Assembly (NCBI GenBank): GCA_002005505.1
Contig: MVGU01001455.1
Coordinates: forward strand, 32,501 to 50,000
DNA length: 17,500 nt
Reading direction: 5' to 3'
Origin: Botryococcus braunii
Taxonomy: Eukaryota > Chlorophyta > Trebouxiophyceae
The translations under genes were made by a program, and so were the position numbers. Below are positions 1 to 14,545 of this stretch, piece by piece (the stretch's first letter is position 1; every line of letters begins with the position of its first letter). The notes under the pieces were generated by a model that saw only the letters and a list, made by a program, of their open reading frames with translations, did not search any database and was not told the origin of the DNA.

Positions 1-60
1 CGATGACGGTAATGGCCACAAAGATAGCATTCACCTTCCAGCTACTCAATCGCACGTGGG

Positions 61-445
61 TTACCTGATGGGGGTACTATTGAGAGGCTATGGCTGGGGT
101 GAGCGTGGTGGCTGCTGGGAGTACCAGAGACCGGGTACCGCTGGGGGAGGCAGTGACAGGGTACAGCTGGGGGACGCGTAGGTGGGGTGGCTGCTGAGGG
201 TATCAGTGACAGGTGACGCCTGGGGGATGAGTAGGTGGGGTACCTGCTTGGGGTACCAGTGAGAGGGCCAGGATGGGGGATGAGCAGGTGGGGTACCTGA
301 TGAGGTACCAGAGAGAGGGTACGGCTGGGACAAGCGCAGGTGGGGTAGCTGCCGGGGGTACCAGTGAGAGGGTACGGCTGGGGGAAGCGCAGGTGGGGTA
401 CCTGCTGGGGGTACCAGTGACAGGGTATAGCCTGGGGATCGGGAG
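61..445. repeat. Minisatellite, unit about 53 bp
   Basis: About seven diverged copies of a G-rich unit containing GGTACCAGTGAGAGGGTAC, then a CTGGGGG run, then AGGTGGGGTACCTGCTG. Copy length varies between about 50 and 55 bp. The array ends just before the first candidate exon at about 468, so it most likely lies in the upstream intron of that gene. Long open frames through it on both strands arise because the unit lacks stops; I do not consider them coding. Confidence 0.9.
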
Positions 446-467
446 TGCGCACACCGATTTTGCGGAG

Positions 468-1751
<1,284 letters not shown>

Positions 1752-2152
1752 TGCAAACGTTGTTTCTTCAGGTGTTACTGACTTCAGAGTAGATTTCCAT
1801 TGCAGCTTAGTGTGGGGCTTGATTGGGTCGAGATTTCGAGACCATCAAATGCCAATTCTTGTCCTAGGGACTCATCCTGGCTGCTTGCGTGGAAGAGTCT
1901 TCTCGTTGATCTACCTCAGTATACGGCATGCCTACGTAGTTGTGGCAGGGCTTGCTGGCATTGGAAGTGTGCAGACGTCTCTTTTTGAGTATGGAAGTTG
2001 CATACGAACACAGGACATACACGTTTCAAAAATCCGACAGATTGGAATATACATTGAGATGTTCGTACAGATTCTAGAAGTGGAGCCCTTGCAGATTCTG
2101 TGGAGGAACATAAAGTTGGCAAGTTTTACTGGAGTAAAGATAGTCATGCAAC

Positions 2153-2870
2153 ATGCAACGCCCAACGGAGTCGAATGCACCCTTTTCTGACGACCTCGAC
2201 CATCAAGTATTTGAGATATCAGACTTTGAAGACTTTGAATTCAAACCTGCAAAGAGAGCCTGCAGGTCAGCTGATTACCTCGTGCATTAGCAAGCCTCCC
2301 GTCTGCTTTCGGCACAGGTTGCATTGCATTTTTACACTCCTAGTGGAAGTGTAGTCAATCCGGAAAACATGAAACAGATGTGTCATACAGTTCACCTCTT
2401 TCTCTAGATATATCGCAGAATGATCCACTGCTGTTTCGCAGGGTGACAATAACGACACGTCTGCATACCATACAAGACACGTGTGTAGACCATTCATAGC
2501 CCGTGTGTAGACCAGACAAGACACGTCTGTAGACCATATACAAGACATGTTTATATAGACAGCCAGACGCTGTATATACAACCCTCCACACAATGGGAAG
2601 CGACCTCAACAATACCGTACCACAGGAAAGGCAGGACGCCCGAGCAAGTCTTAGCCACCACAAACACAAAAACATGGTGCGTTACATATATTTCACCACT
2701 TTTTAAACATTGCACACTACTCAGCCTGCCAGCATTCTCCTCCTGCATGTCGACACGAGTTGGCGACACCGACCCAGCTGTCCTGCAGGCCTGGTGCACT
2801 GGCTTGCTACACACTGCAAATTTTCTTTGCTGCTATCTTAGCAAAGCAAGCAATGAACTCCCCTTACTAG
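2153..2870 (+). CDS. Possible two-exon gene for a 64-residue protein with a C-terminal hydrophobic segment
   Basis: Exon 1 is 2153-2265 and starts at ATG. It reads MQRPTESNAPF, then an acidic, aromatic stretch EISDFEDFEFKPAKRAC, with donor CTGCAG|gtcagc. Exon 2 is 2789-2870, after the strong acceptor cagctgtcctgcag. The split codon joins cleanly (AG+G, Arg) and the exon reads PGALACYTLQIFFAAILAKQ, then AMNSPY-stop. The hydrophobic run GALACYTLQIFFAAILA sits 9 residues from the C-terminus, as in tail-anchored membrane proteins. I recognise no family. Without splicing the first exon closes at 2290. Upstream of the ATG the frame is open only to a possible acceptor at 2143, so these could be the last exons of the gene ending at 1751 rather than a separate small gene. 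The phase match and tail layout argue for it; its length argues for caution. Confidence 0.4.
2451..2562. repeat. Short tandem repeat, unit about 35 bp
   Basis: About three to four diverged copies built on ACAAGACACGTGTGTAGACC and its variants. It lies in the intron of the proposed two-exon gene. The minus-strand open frame across it is a by-product of the repeat. Confidence 0.75.
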
Positions 2871-3036
2871 CTTCGCGAAGTGTACAACAGCCCTTGAGAG
2901 AGTGTCACATCAGGTATAAAGCAAATGCAGGTACCAGCACACAAACAAGAACTCTTCAGCTCCAAGACAAACAACCTTTCACACACTGGCCACACAATGC
3001 TGCACCACACTTCATACACTAATGGGGCCCAGCATG

Positions 3037-3202
3037 ACAGCTGCTCGTCATGATGCTGATCATGACATGTGCCGGGCATGACGCTGGTCATGACATGTGC
3101 TGGGCATGATGCTGGTCATGATGCTAGTTATGGCATCTGCAGGTCATGATGCTGATCATAACATCTGCTGGTCATGATGCTAGTTATGGCATTTGCAGGT
3201 TG
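3037..3202. repeat. Tandem repeat of GGTCATGATGCT type, unit about 30 bp
   Basis: Five to six copies of a unit containing GTCATGATGCTGATCATGAC or close variants, many with internal ATCATGAT or TCATGA palindromes. The repeat lies between the proposed small gene and the 3' end of DIM1. The rest of 2871-3387 shows no gene. Confidence 0.85.
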
Positions 3203-3387
3203 GGGCATGAATGCCGTTCTGTCGGACCCAATCATTGCAGCCAGGCCAAACTGCCAACATTGCCAAGGGCAAATTTGAAAGGTCACACGATGGCCTCCAG
3301 TGGAAGCCTCTGGAATGGGAACAAACATAAGCAGGGGAGCTGGTACATGCTGCAACGAATTTAAATGGTGGTTCAAGCTCCGCGTGA

Positions 3388-3663
3388 TTAGTATCTGTAC
3401 TTTGTTGAGTAATCTGCAACCACCCTTACATCAGTAACCACGGCCTCCAACTACTCGATTAGCATCGCAGACAGTAGTAATGCACATCCCGCATATGTAA
3501 AGTACGGAGCAGCGTGCAATAAGGACCAGATGCACGGCGTCCCTTCTCGAACCGAACCCCTCGGGAAGATGGCTTTCCGTGGTAAGTGAGCGAGTCATTC
3601 TGCAAAACCACTTACCATGCCCCCACCAAGAGGGTAACCTGAGACTGTGATTGGCAATGACTG

Positions 3664-3745
<82 letters not shown>

Positions 3746-3925
3746 CTGTCTGTAATGGGTGTGCCTGTGTGTGGGGGTGGGTGTGTGGGAGAAAATGAGA
3801 TGGGCGGCAAGGGAGGGGGGGCGGGGAGAGGGAGAGGAGAGAGTGGGGGGGGGGGGGCATTCTGGGGACGGGGCTTACTGCGACCCAGCCAGGCATTTTT
3901 CACATGTAAAGCGTCATGGCGAATA

Positions 3926-4019
<94 letters not shown>

Positions 4020-5131
4020 CCGGGGGCTTGTGGGGTTTTCTTATTTCATCTCCAATTTTCAGATTCCATCAACCCCGCTCGGCGGGGGGCATCATACCTT
4101 TAGGTGAGACCACCAAACCTCGCCCTTTCCTTGCGCCCCGGTAAACGACTTCGACAATATCAATGAACTCCTGCTTGTCGTTCATGGCCCAGTTGATCTT
4201 ATTATTGTTTCCAGTGCCCAAATCAATCATGATATGCTGCAGACATGACAAACAACTCCAGTCAGACAGTCCCCTACCCAGCGATGGTGAAAGCAGAACT
4301 GCCATAATTAGCATCAAAATCACATGCAGACAAGATGGGGACACTGGAGCCATTATCCAACAGCATCAGCACAAGATAAGTGAAGCACCAACAAAAGGGC
4401 ATGGCACTACCATGTCAAGCACCCATGTGAGGGTGAAGCCCTGTTTACTGGACGCAATCAACATGATATGACTTACATATCACTTACATACAGCTAGTAT
4501 GGCACACAGACAGACCGACATATTGAACATATAATTAGTATGGTATGCCAGTAAAACAGAATAGGGGCAATACCTTGTTCCTGAAGAAAAACATCACTGT
4601 GCAGGGATCGTACAACTCGTACATCGTGTTGAAATCTGGAACTTCTGATATGTCCACAAGGTATATAACTGCAAAATTCTTCATTTGGTCGGCAACCCCT
4701 GCAAGAATCTGCATAGCGCAAACCCAAGTAAAATGTAGGCTCTAGAGGGAAGCAAACAGCAAGCAGCGGTTCAACCCCAAGCCAAGTTCCCAACATTTGT
4801 TGCTACTCATACCTCGTCCATCTGCATACATGTCGGATCATAGTCCCGCCCAAAGCGTATTACAACCACCCTGTCTTCTTCCTGTGGCAGGAACGGACAT
4901 CAAACCAGTCTCCCTTAAACAGAATATTAAAGAAGCAACCTGGATCTACATCTGCCAGATCAACCTTTATACGCCTCCGAAGCCAAAAATGATTACTGAA
5001 TATTATCAAAATCTACCGACAAGAAATTACACTTCAGGTGGAAGGAAAGGGAAAATCCAAAGGCCCCTTACTGATAGAATGGCTTGGTCAACAGCATAGC
5101 CAGTATGCAAGTGAGGCAAAAGATAGCTCAT
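3388..5131 (-). CDS. DIM1: DIM1, U5 snRNP 15 kDa thioredoxin-like splicing protein
   Basis: Complete gene in five exons on the minus strand: 5131-5072, 4881-4813, 4708-4574, 4236-4098 and 3413-3388. All introns are GT-AG, phases match and the exons sum to 429 bp, giving 142 residues, the usual length of the family. DIM1 (human TXNL4A, plant YLS8) is a core part of the U5 snRNP and U4/U6.U5 tri-snRNP in the nucleus and has a thioredoxin fold without a CxxC active site. Diagnostic segments are MSYLLPHLHTGYAVDQAILS at the start, VVVIRFG, the FAVIYLVDISEVPDFNTMYE core, ELYDPCTVMFFFRNK, HIMIDLGTGNNNKINWAM, YRGARKGRGLVVSPK, and the last-exon tail DYSTKYRY-stop. Aromatic and basic swaps stand out: HTGY where most homologues have a Trp after Gly, and GRDYDPTC where GHDWDPTC is usual (from memory). 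The gene is divergent from the gene starting at 5936. Its last intron is microsatellite-rich. Confidence 0.97.
3665..3742. repeat. (TG)n microsatellite in DIM1 intron 4
   Basis: About 38 uninterrupted TG units on the plus strand. It is followed by G-rich DNA including a 12 to 14 nt G run near 3845-3857. It forms an inverted pair with the (CA)n tract at 3927-4016 in the same intron. Confidence 0.98.
3927..4016. repeat. (CA)n microsatellite in DIM1 intron 4
   Basis: About 45 uninterrupted CA units on the plus strand, ending in CCCCCGGGGG. It starts 80 bp upstream, in DIM1 sense, of the C-rich segment beside the intron's 5' splice site at 4097. Complementary to the TG tract at 3665-3742. Confidence 0.98.
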
Positions 5132-5935
5132 ATTTGTGGATCCACTTTTTAATTTACTGGATGCTTAATTCCAAAGCAGTCGGCCACCACACTCGAAGGC
5201 AGGCAGTGAGGCAGTGATCCACAACAACTTTCTAGGACTGAAAGCCTGTTCCAATCAAGATGTTATGCAAAATCTGTATTTTTTCAAAAAAAAAGTGGAA
5301 ATATGCCCTCAAGTAGCTTCAAGCGGTGGTTTGGACCCTCACACTTAACCTGTGCACCGTGCAGTATTACCGTATGCTGCTGCCGACAAGAAACTAAAAA
5401 AAAAAAGGTCGTCAGTCTTTTAACCATAGATACTGTTTGTAGGATGATAAACGTAGAAGGTGGGAGCTGAAGACCTTGATGCTCCAGAAGGACTGCAGCC
5501 GTGGCTAAGCGACTTCACCTCGAGTTCGCCGATGCCGGATTCGATTTTAGTCCCGAATCCGGGGTGCCGCACTTCGAGTGCAGAGTCTGCAGTGCAAGAC
5601 TGAGTCCTCTGCCAGACTCCCGAGGACGCCTCCTTGCCGAGTAGGCAGATGCCGACTCGAGTCCCGCGACTCGCGGCCGCGAGTCGAGTGACCTCGTCCT
5701 CACAGTGGGTAGGGTTTGCTATCAGATGGGGCATCTGGCAGAGATGGCATCTGCTCCACGCGAGGGATGGAATGTACACAACATCTCGTGCAAGCTGGCT
5801 TTCTACCCCGACAACAGACACCTCACATACGTCAAAAATCACCTGTTTTTGCACCTTTGCTGGATAGTTAGGAAGCCCATGTGGTGAGGGAGCTAGAGAC
5901 AAGCCTGTTCGGTAAAGTCGACCTTGCCTAGGAGG
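5132..5935. promoter_or_regulatory. Divergent intergenic region between DIM1 and the tail-anchored protein gene
   Basis: The two start codons face away from each other across about 800 bp, so both promoters and 5' UTRs must lie here. The DIM1-proximal part (5132-5410) is AT-rich with A runs. The middle (5500-5700) is GC-rich and full of short palindromes: CCGGATTCG at 5535-5543 pairs with CGAATCCGG at 5554-5562, and 5668-5685 is an 18-bp perfect palindrome around a GCGGCCGC core. I see no convincing TATA box. The minus-strand open frame at 5420-5902 (160 codons) has no recognisable domain and overlaps this spacer; I treat it as probably non-coding. Confidence 0.6.
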
Positions 5936-9367
<3,432 letters not shown>

Positions 9368-9524
9368 TCCAATGGTCGCTTTCAGGACTTGGGCCTGAGC
9401 ATTGCTGGGACTCAAGCAGGTGTAGGTTGGGCTTCCCCGAACAATCTTGGCCATCTGCAAACACCTGGCTTCGCCAATTGTTGTAAACTAGAAGAGATAC
9501 ATGCGGGTGCAAGTTTGTGGATGG

Positions 9525-9990
9525 ATTGTGTGCACCGCGTTGTTTATGTCAGCCCCATTTCTAAGAGGCGACATTGTGTGCGCCACAATGTTCATGTCAG
9601 CCCCATGGTAGAGATGAGTTTGTGTGCGCCGCAATGTTTATGTCAGCCTCGTAGTAGAAGATGAGATTGTGTGCGCCACAATGTTCATGTCAGCCCCATG
9701 GTAGAGATGAGTTTGTGTGCGCCACATTGTTTATGTCAGCCTCGTAGTAGAAGATGAGTTTGTGTGCGCCACAATGTTCATGTCAGCCCCATGGTAGAGA
9801 TGAGTTTGTGTGCGCCGCAATGTTTATGTCAGCTTTGTAGTAGAAGATGAGTTTGTGTGCGCCACAATGTTTATGTCAGCCTCGTGGTAGAAGAGTTTGT
9901 GTGCGCCACATGTTCATGTCAGCCCCATGGTAGAGATGAGTTTATGCACGCCGCATTGTTTATGTCTGCTTCACGGTAATGGAAGCGATA
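9525..9990. repeat. Minisatellite of about 46 bp with two alternating repeat types
   Basis: About ten copies start with TTTGTGTGCGCCACAATGTT. Type A continues with CATGTCAGCCCCATGGTAGA and type B with TATGTCAGCCTCGTAGTAGA. Copies two to seven alternate A-B-A-B-A-B, so the real repeating unit there is a dimer of about 93 bp. The array lies between the stop codon at 9367 and the exon at 10008. Outer copies are the most diverged. Confidence 0.95.
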
Positions 9991-10007
9991 AGGGTTCCTT
10001 GCGTCAG

Positions 10008-11201
10008 CCTTTTTCTCGAGTCGGTTTTGGTGTGCCGCCCTTGTCATGTGGTAGAGATTTCACGGGTGGAGGGCGACATCGGAACCCTGGACTTGCATCG
10101 GCTTTGGGGGGTAAGCTCCTCGGGTAGGGCAGTGGTCCTACCCAGGACTTCTCGGGCCAAATTTGCTTTGTTCCGGGGCCATTGTACACTATGAAAAGGC
10201 TTTGACATGCTGGAGGGTTTCTGGCAGCACATTTTGTTATCCGGGAGGCAGCTTTTGTTACTGCAGCTGCTCTGTTTCATCCAGTGCAGAAGGGCCCATG
10301 TCTGGTGAGTCATGTCTTGTCTCGTCTCCAGATAGTATCGTGGACCTCGAGGGGTCGAAGAACAAACGCATTCAAAATCGGACTCGTCCGTCAACTCCTC
10401 CTCGGCCACGCTTCGATCTGGAGACGAGAGACACAAGATAAGAATAGATATAAGTTTTGAATCGCGGCAAATCCAAGGGCGGTCAGTGGTCGTTTGCTTC
10501 GAAGGCCAGGCTTGACTTGAACAGAGTGTCGGGCGAAGATTTGCTACCAGATTGACGTAAGTGGAACTGGGTTGGCATCATTCTGTTCTTAGGATTATGG
10601 GTGACCTGGCATTGCCAGGCTGACAAGGTGCTCTGCCCATCAAGCCGGGCAATGTGTAGATTTCATGACCAGACATTTGTTGGGCGTGTTATCTTTACCC
10701 AAAATGGGCAACGGGTGTTCGCGGGCGTTTTGTATGCATAGCATGTCTTTCATGGCCCTTCTCCATTTGCAATATTCTTGGGCAAAGCTCCCCGATCCTC
10801 CCTTGTCTGGGGTTCAAAGCATTTTCGCCCTGTCGCGGAAAACTCTCAATGGAGGTCCGCCACCTGAAAAGTTTTAATGAATAGTTTTTAATGTGGTTAG
10901 TTTTACAACATCAGTGCAAGTTCATAGACCGCTTCATGAAGCCAGACTTTGGAAGGTGACAATCCGCTGGACACCTATCTTTGGCTGTGGGGCTCGAAGG
11001 AATCCTACCTGTCCAGCACGCCCATGCGTGCCAACCCTCCAGCAATTTGCATAGGTGGTGTGTTCTGCAAGCTATTTGCAGGCCATTCATTTGATCGCGA
11101 GCAGGTGAGGAAGAACAGTAGATCACCGAGCTCCCTGTTGGGGTTTGTCTTTTTAGAATCAAGAGTGTCTTTTTGTGGTTGGCTCCCATCAGTGTCACTG
11201 A
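10008..11201 (+). CDS. Unrecognised plus-strand gene, three phased exons plus a possible terminal exon
   Basis: Exon 10008-10110 follows acceptor cttgcgtcag and reads PFSRVGFGVPPLSCGRDFTG and on to SALG, with donor gtaagc. Exon 10228-10304 restores the split codon (G+CA, Ala) and reads HFVIREAAFVTAAALFHPVQ then KGPCL, with donor gtgagt. Exon 10946-11104 joins in phase 0 and reads TLEGDNPLDTYLWLWGSKES, then ICIGGVFCKLFAGHSFDREQ, with donor gtgagg. A terminal exon 11157-11201 after a ttttag acceptor would add NQECLFVVGSHQCH-stop, but the intron would be only 52 bp; another frame there reads SVFLWLAPISVTDPYW with a gtacgt donor. I find no start codon; exons upstream may be missing or hidden by the minisatellite. 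Other choices are reading through the gtgagt donor to a stop near 10459, and an exon at 10742. No family is recognised. Confidence 0.5.
10316..10437. repeat. Inverted repeat with about 18-bp arms
   Basis: CTTGTCTCGTCTCCAGAT at 10316-10333 matches the reverse complement of 10416-10437 except for a 4-nt insertion in the right arm; the inner 14 bp are perfect. The inner sequence also pairs loosely (TCGTGG with CCACG, CTCGAGG with CCTCCTC). The whole is 122 bp, lies in a proposed intron and could be a small foldback element. No clear target-site duplication is seen. Confidence 0.6.
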
Positions 11202-12154
11202 CCCATACTGGGGTACGTCAATGAGTGAACACTAGCCGAGGACATCCCAAAGTCTATTCATGCAGTAAGATGAAGAGGTTCCGGCACATCTGTAGCATGT
11301 TGGTGCTACACTTATGTTCCCCTTTGTTTTGGTTTAGAGAAAGGAAGATGTGGGCGATAGCCCTACACACGTTTTGTTTTGGTTTGGGACATCAAAGAGA
11401 AGACAATTTTAAAGAAGGGTCGCTCTGCCCTATGCATGCGCTACTTGCATGGCTGGCATAAAGCGGCACTCACACACACACACGTGCGCACACACAAAAT
11501 GAGGCTCTTTCTGTGAGGGGAATCTTACGCCAAGATTCTGCCTTGAAGGAGCCCTGGCAGCCCCGCCCGTCCCGTGAGGGTTGAGACGGTTCCGGGGACC
11601 AGAAATATGTAAGGCAGGAGGGAGCAGGACCACGTGCTGTCCCCATGGTCGGTGCAGTCAGTTTTTGTTTGTACAACCATTCTGAAAGCCGAGCTTTCCT
11701 AATAGTTGTTCGAAATTCAACTGTTCCCAGCATGCACAGCACGTGTTCCTGCTCCGTGCCGGCTTTACATAATGGGTTTGAATTTTGGACGACCCGTATC
11801 GAAAGGCCGGGCTTGAGGGTTGCAAAATGGGTTATGCGTGTTATACTCAAGTTTCGGCCTTCCCATGCGCTCCTGGCCTGAGAAAGCTAGCGGCGTATCA
11901 TTTCGGTCAACAGATAGGTAAAAGTATGCCGGAACTGTCCATGAAAATGTCGTGTGAGAGAAATTTATCCCTCATGTTGACTACCTCATCAACAATTTAT
12001 GCGGATCATGGCATTTTAAGGGCAAGGGGGACTTGAATCACCCAAGGTGGTGTCAAGGTTGCATATATAGTCTGGGACATGCTCCTCGCTTGACAGTTTC
12101 AAGCTGGCATGCATGATCTCAGGAGTTCTGCATGTTCTTAGAGAATAAATCAAC
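11202..12154. other. No gene seen
   Basis: Contains only a short (CA)n/GTGCG run near 11468-11500. Open frames on both strands are below 130 codons, and none has a recognisable domain or a good pair of splice sites. Unexplained unique sequence, possibly intron or intergenic. Confidence 0.5.
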
Positions 12155-12188
12155 GTGAGCAAGGTTAACCTCACATAACCTTGCTCAC
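12155..12188. other. Perfect 13-bp stem, 8-nt loop hairpin
   Basis: GTGAGCAAGGTTA at 12155-12167 is exactly complementary to TAACCTTGCTCAC at 12176-12188, with loop ACCTCACA. There is no T tract beside it and no gene next to it that would explain it. Confidence 0.8.
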
Positions 12189-13442
12189 ATAACAATGTAT
12201 AACATTATGCGAGTGGATCGTTGTTTGGTGCTGAAGTTCCCATGGGAAGGGGCTTGCTTCTGTCTTGTGTTTTTGGTGTTATAAGCTGGTTTCATACCAG
12301 TGGTACGGCGATTTTTGGATTCCATGCAGACACTGTCTGACAGCAAACGGGCTAGAGCATGCCTTCAATTTCTGACTGGCTGCGCCGCCTTTCTTCATTC
12401 TGCTACAGCTTTGTTTTGGAATGTTGTAGAATTCATGCTGCACACCGCCTGTGGTTGGGTGGAATGTTGTAGCATGAATGCTGCAACTTTCCTCTTTCTT
12501 GCGCAACAGCTGCGTACGAAACGTTGTAGCATGCATGCGGATTGTGCACCAAACATAGTTCAGTGCGGGAGGGTGTGCATGCCTCACAGATTTTCAAGGA
12601 ATGCTTAGATCATGCGGCGATTGTCGGGATTTCGTGCTGACAGCAACAGGCTGGACCATTTCTGGTCAGATGTACTTTACCGCCTTCTCTCCTGTGCTAA
12701 GACTTTGTAGAGGGACGTCAAAGGATACAGACGCGTACGCGTTGCGCACCACATCAATCTTAGTCTGAGTACTCTTACCTCCTGGTGTGACGTGTACACG
12801 CTGTGTAAGAACAATGGGACTTGAACCAGATGAAGCTTGGAATTGTTTCCTTGAGTTGCTTTGTGCTGCTTTTTCATTCGGACCTTCAATAGATGGTTTA
12901 TTCTACCCCCACAGCCGTACTTTAGCTTCCTGCCACTCCATCAAGCCTTAGCAATCGTGCTGCAATCGTTCTTCAGTGTCGGTGTTTCAAACGCCAAGAT
13001 CAGTCATTTCCCTCCAAGTTGTGCGCTGTGTGGGCCTGAAACTGACAAGACATTGTTGATTCTACACATTATAGAATGTCGTATTTTTGTTATAGAATGT
13101 CGTATCGGTCAATTCTATAATATTATAATTCGTTGCATACGGCACGCTTCCGTCCCGTTTTGTGGTTTCCTGTTTCGTTTTGTGGTTTCCGGTTTCGAAG
13201 CATAGGAGGCAGCGCTTCAGCAGGCTCGATGTATGTGTCAACCAACTCACACTCCCTAACACTCTGAAGTGGCAGGTTTAGTGGCAGATTCAACACGTTG
13301 GTTTGGTGCCCTGCTTGTGGCGGGCCTGCCACTAGAACCTGCCAATACACAGGTACACAGGCACAGGTTAAGGGTCGGAGGCTGCATAACATTACCATAC
13401 ATCACTGTGCAAGACTGGTGCAGGACCTTATCAGGAGCACCA
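12189..13442. other. No firm gene; short direct repeats and possible degraded coding sequence
   Basis: The tandem motif TATAGAATGTCGTAT occurs twice, 21 bp apart, near 13070-13105, followed by the palindromic AATTCTATAATATTATAATT. The motif CGTTTTGTGGTTTCC occurs twice near 13155-13190. A loosely repeated AATGTTGTAG(A/C)AT(T/G) theme lies at 12419-12545. A plus frame near 13016-13078 has CALCGPETDKT followed by H and C, and one near 13300 has CPACGGP; both look zinc-binding but are too weak to call. Confidence 0.45.
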
Positions 13443-13471
13443 GTCACACACAGAGAGAGAGAGGGTGGGCG

Positions 13472-13543
<72 letters not shown>

Positions 13544-13575
13544 TGTGTGTGTGTGTGTGTGTGGGGGGGGGGGGG
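13443..13575. repeat. Composite microsatellite (CA)-(GA)-(GC)-(GA)n-(GT)n-G run
   Basis: A short CACACA, then GAGAGA, a (GC)n run at about 13469-13486, (GA)n to 13541, (GT)n to 13562 and a 13 to 14 nt G run. The (GC)n stretch alternates purine and pyrimidine and could adopt Z-DNA. Confidence 0.97.
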
Positions 13576-13930
13576 CGCTCTCGCGCGCGTGCCCGCATGT
13601 GCGTGTTCTGATGGGTAAAGGAGCAAGGACAGAAGGGAGCGGTGACATGTTAGCGAGGGATGGAGGAAATGTGTGAGGAACCTAGAGCAGTCTATGGGAG
13701 GGCATGCCATCCCTGCTGGTCCGCACAGTCCATGGCAAAGGAAAAGACACGTGCCTGCCTTCCACTCCTAGATCTATATTAAATTGCTGAGCCAAGGTAC
13801 GCTGAGCAAAGGATGCCCACAATCTTCCCCTTCCCCTGTGTCCTTTGTTACGCACTGGCTTTGCTGAACCAGATATTAAAATACACTGTCGTTGAATACG
13901 CTAGCTCACCGGACAAAACTCAATGTAAAA

Positions 13931-14019
13931 TGTGTCCTTTCTCAGGCGCTGGCTTCCTGGACCCAATACCAAAAGTAGAATTTGTCCCTTTTCCAGCGCT
14001 GGCATGCTGGACCCAATAC
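13931..14019. repeat. Two-copy tandem duplication, period 50 bp
   Basis: 13931-13969 and 13981-14019 are close copies, sharing GCGCTGG and CTGGACCCAATAC. The rest of 13576-14490 shows no convincing gene; a C run lies at about 14153-14163. Confidence 0.85.
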
Positions 14020-14493
14020 TAGAATAAAATTATAATCACCAGCAGGACCACAAATCTCTAAACAGCGCAGCTGAAACCGCATTGCCCCGCAGATGGTTTG
14101 CAAGTACAAGCTGCCAAGTATGCACCCCAACTTCATTCTCTTACTTTTTTGCCCCCCCCCCCCACCCCTCCCCTTGAGGCTAGTCGCACCCTGCAAGGAG
14201 TGGAGGCGTTCGGTGTCAATTGACTGATATATTTCACTTTTCCGTTAATTGATCATGAAGCGCGGTTTTCATGCCACGGTCAGAACAAACCCTAACAAGT
14301 CGTGGCAATGGCTGTATGATTTGTACTTTAGCGGTTATTATGAAGATGTATGGCCTGAAGATGTCGTGTACCAAGGGTATGAGCAACAAAAACTCCATTG
14401 CTTGTCTCTATAATGCAACTATCAACGAAAATTCTTTTCTTTTTTTGCCACATAAGAAACATTCAAAAAATGAAATGAGAAGTCAGTTCTTTT

Positions 14494-14540
14494 AAATTTC
14501 TTTCTTTTTTGAAAGATTTCTCAATTGTAGAAAGAAATTT
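14494..14540. other. 12-bp perfect inverted repeat in AT-rich DNA
   Basis: AAATTTCTTTCT at 14494-14505 pairs exactly with AGAAAGAAATTT at 14529-14540 across a 23-nt spacer, and flanking T and A residues could lengthen the stem. It lies just beyond the 3' end of the open frame at 14546-14731, minus strand, and might mark a transcript end. Confidence 0.6.
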
Positions 14541-14545
14541 TTTGC

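Noticed and set aside
5420..5902. 160-codon minus-strand open frame between DIM1 and the tail-anchored protein gene
   Set aside because: No domain or membrane pattern, it overlaps the divergent promoter and palindrome cluster, and a neighbouring frame is also open there.
12600..13450. Possible zinc-binding tail of a reverse transcriptase (CALCGPETDKT followed by H and C; CPACGGP further on)
   Set aside because: The Cys/His spacing does not fit the usual retroelement zinc motif, the frames are broken, and no polymerase or endonuclease motif is nearby.
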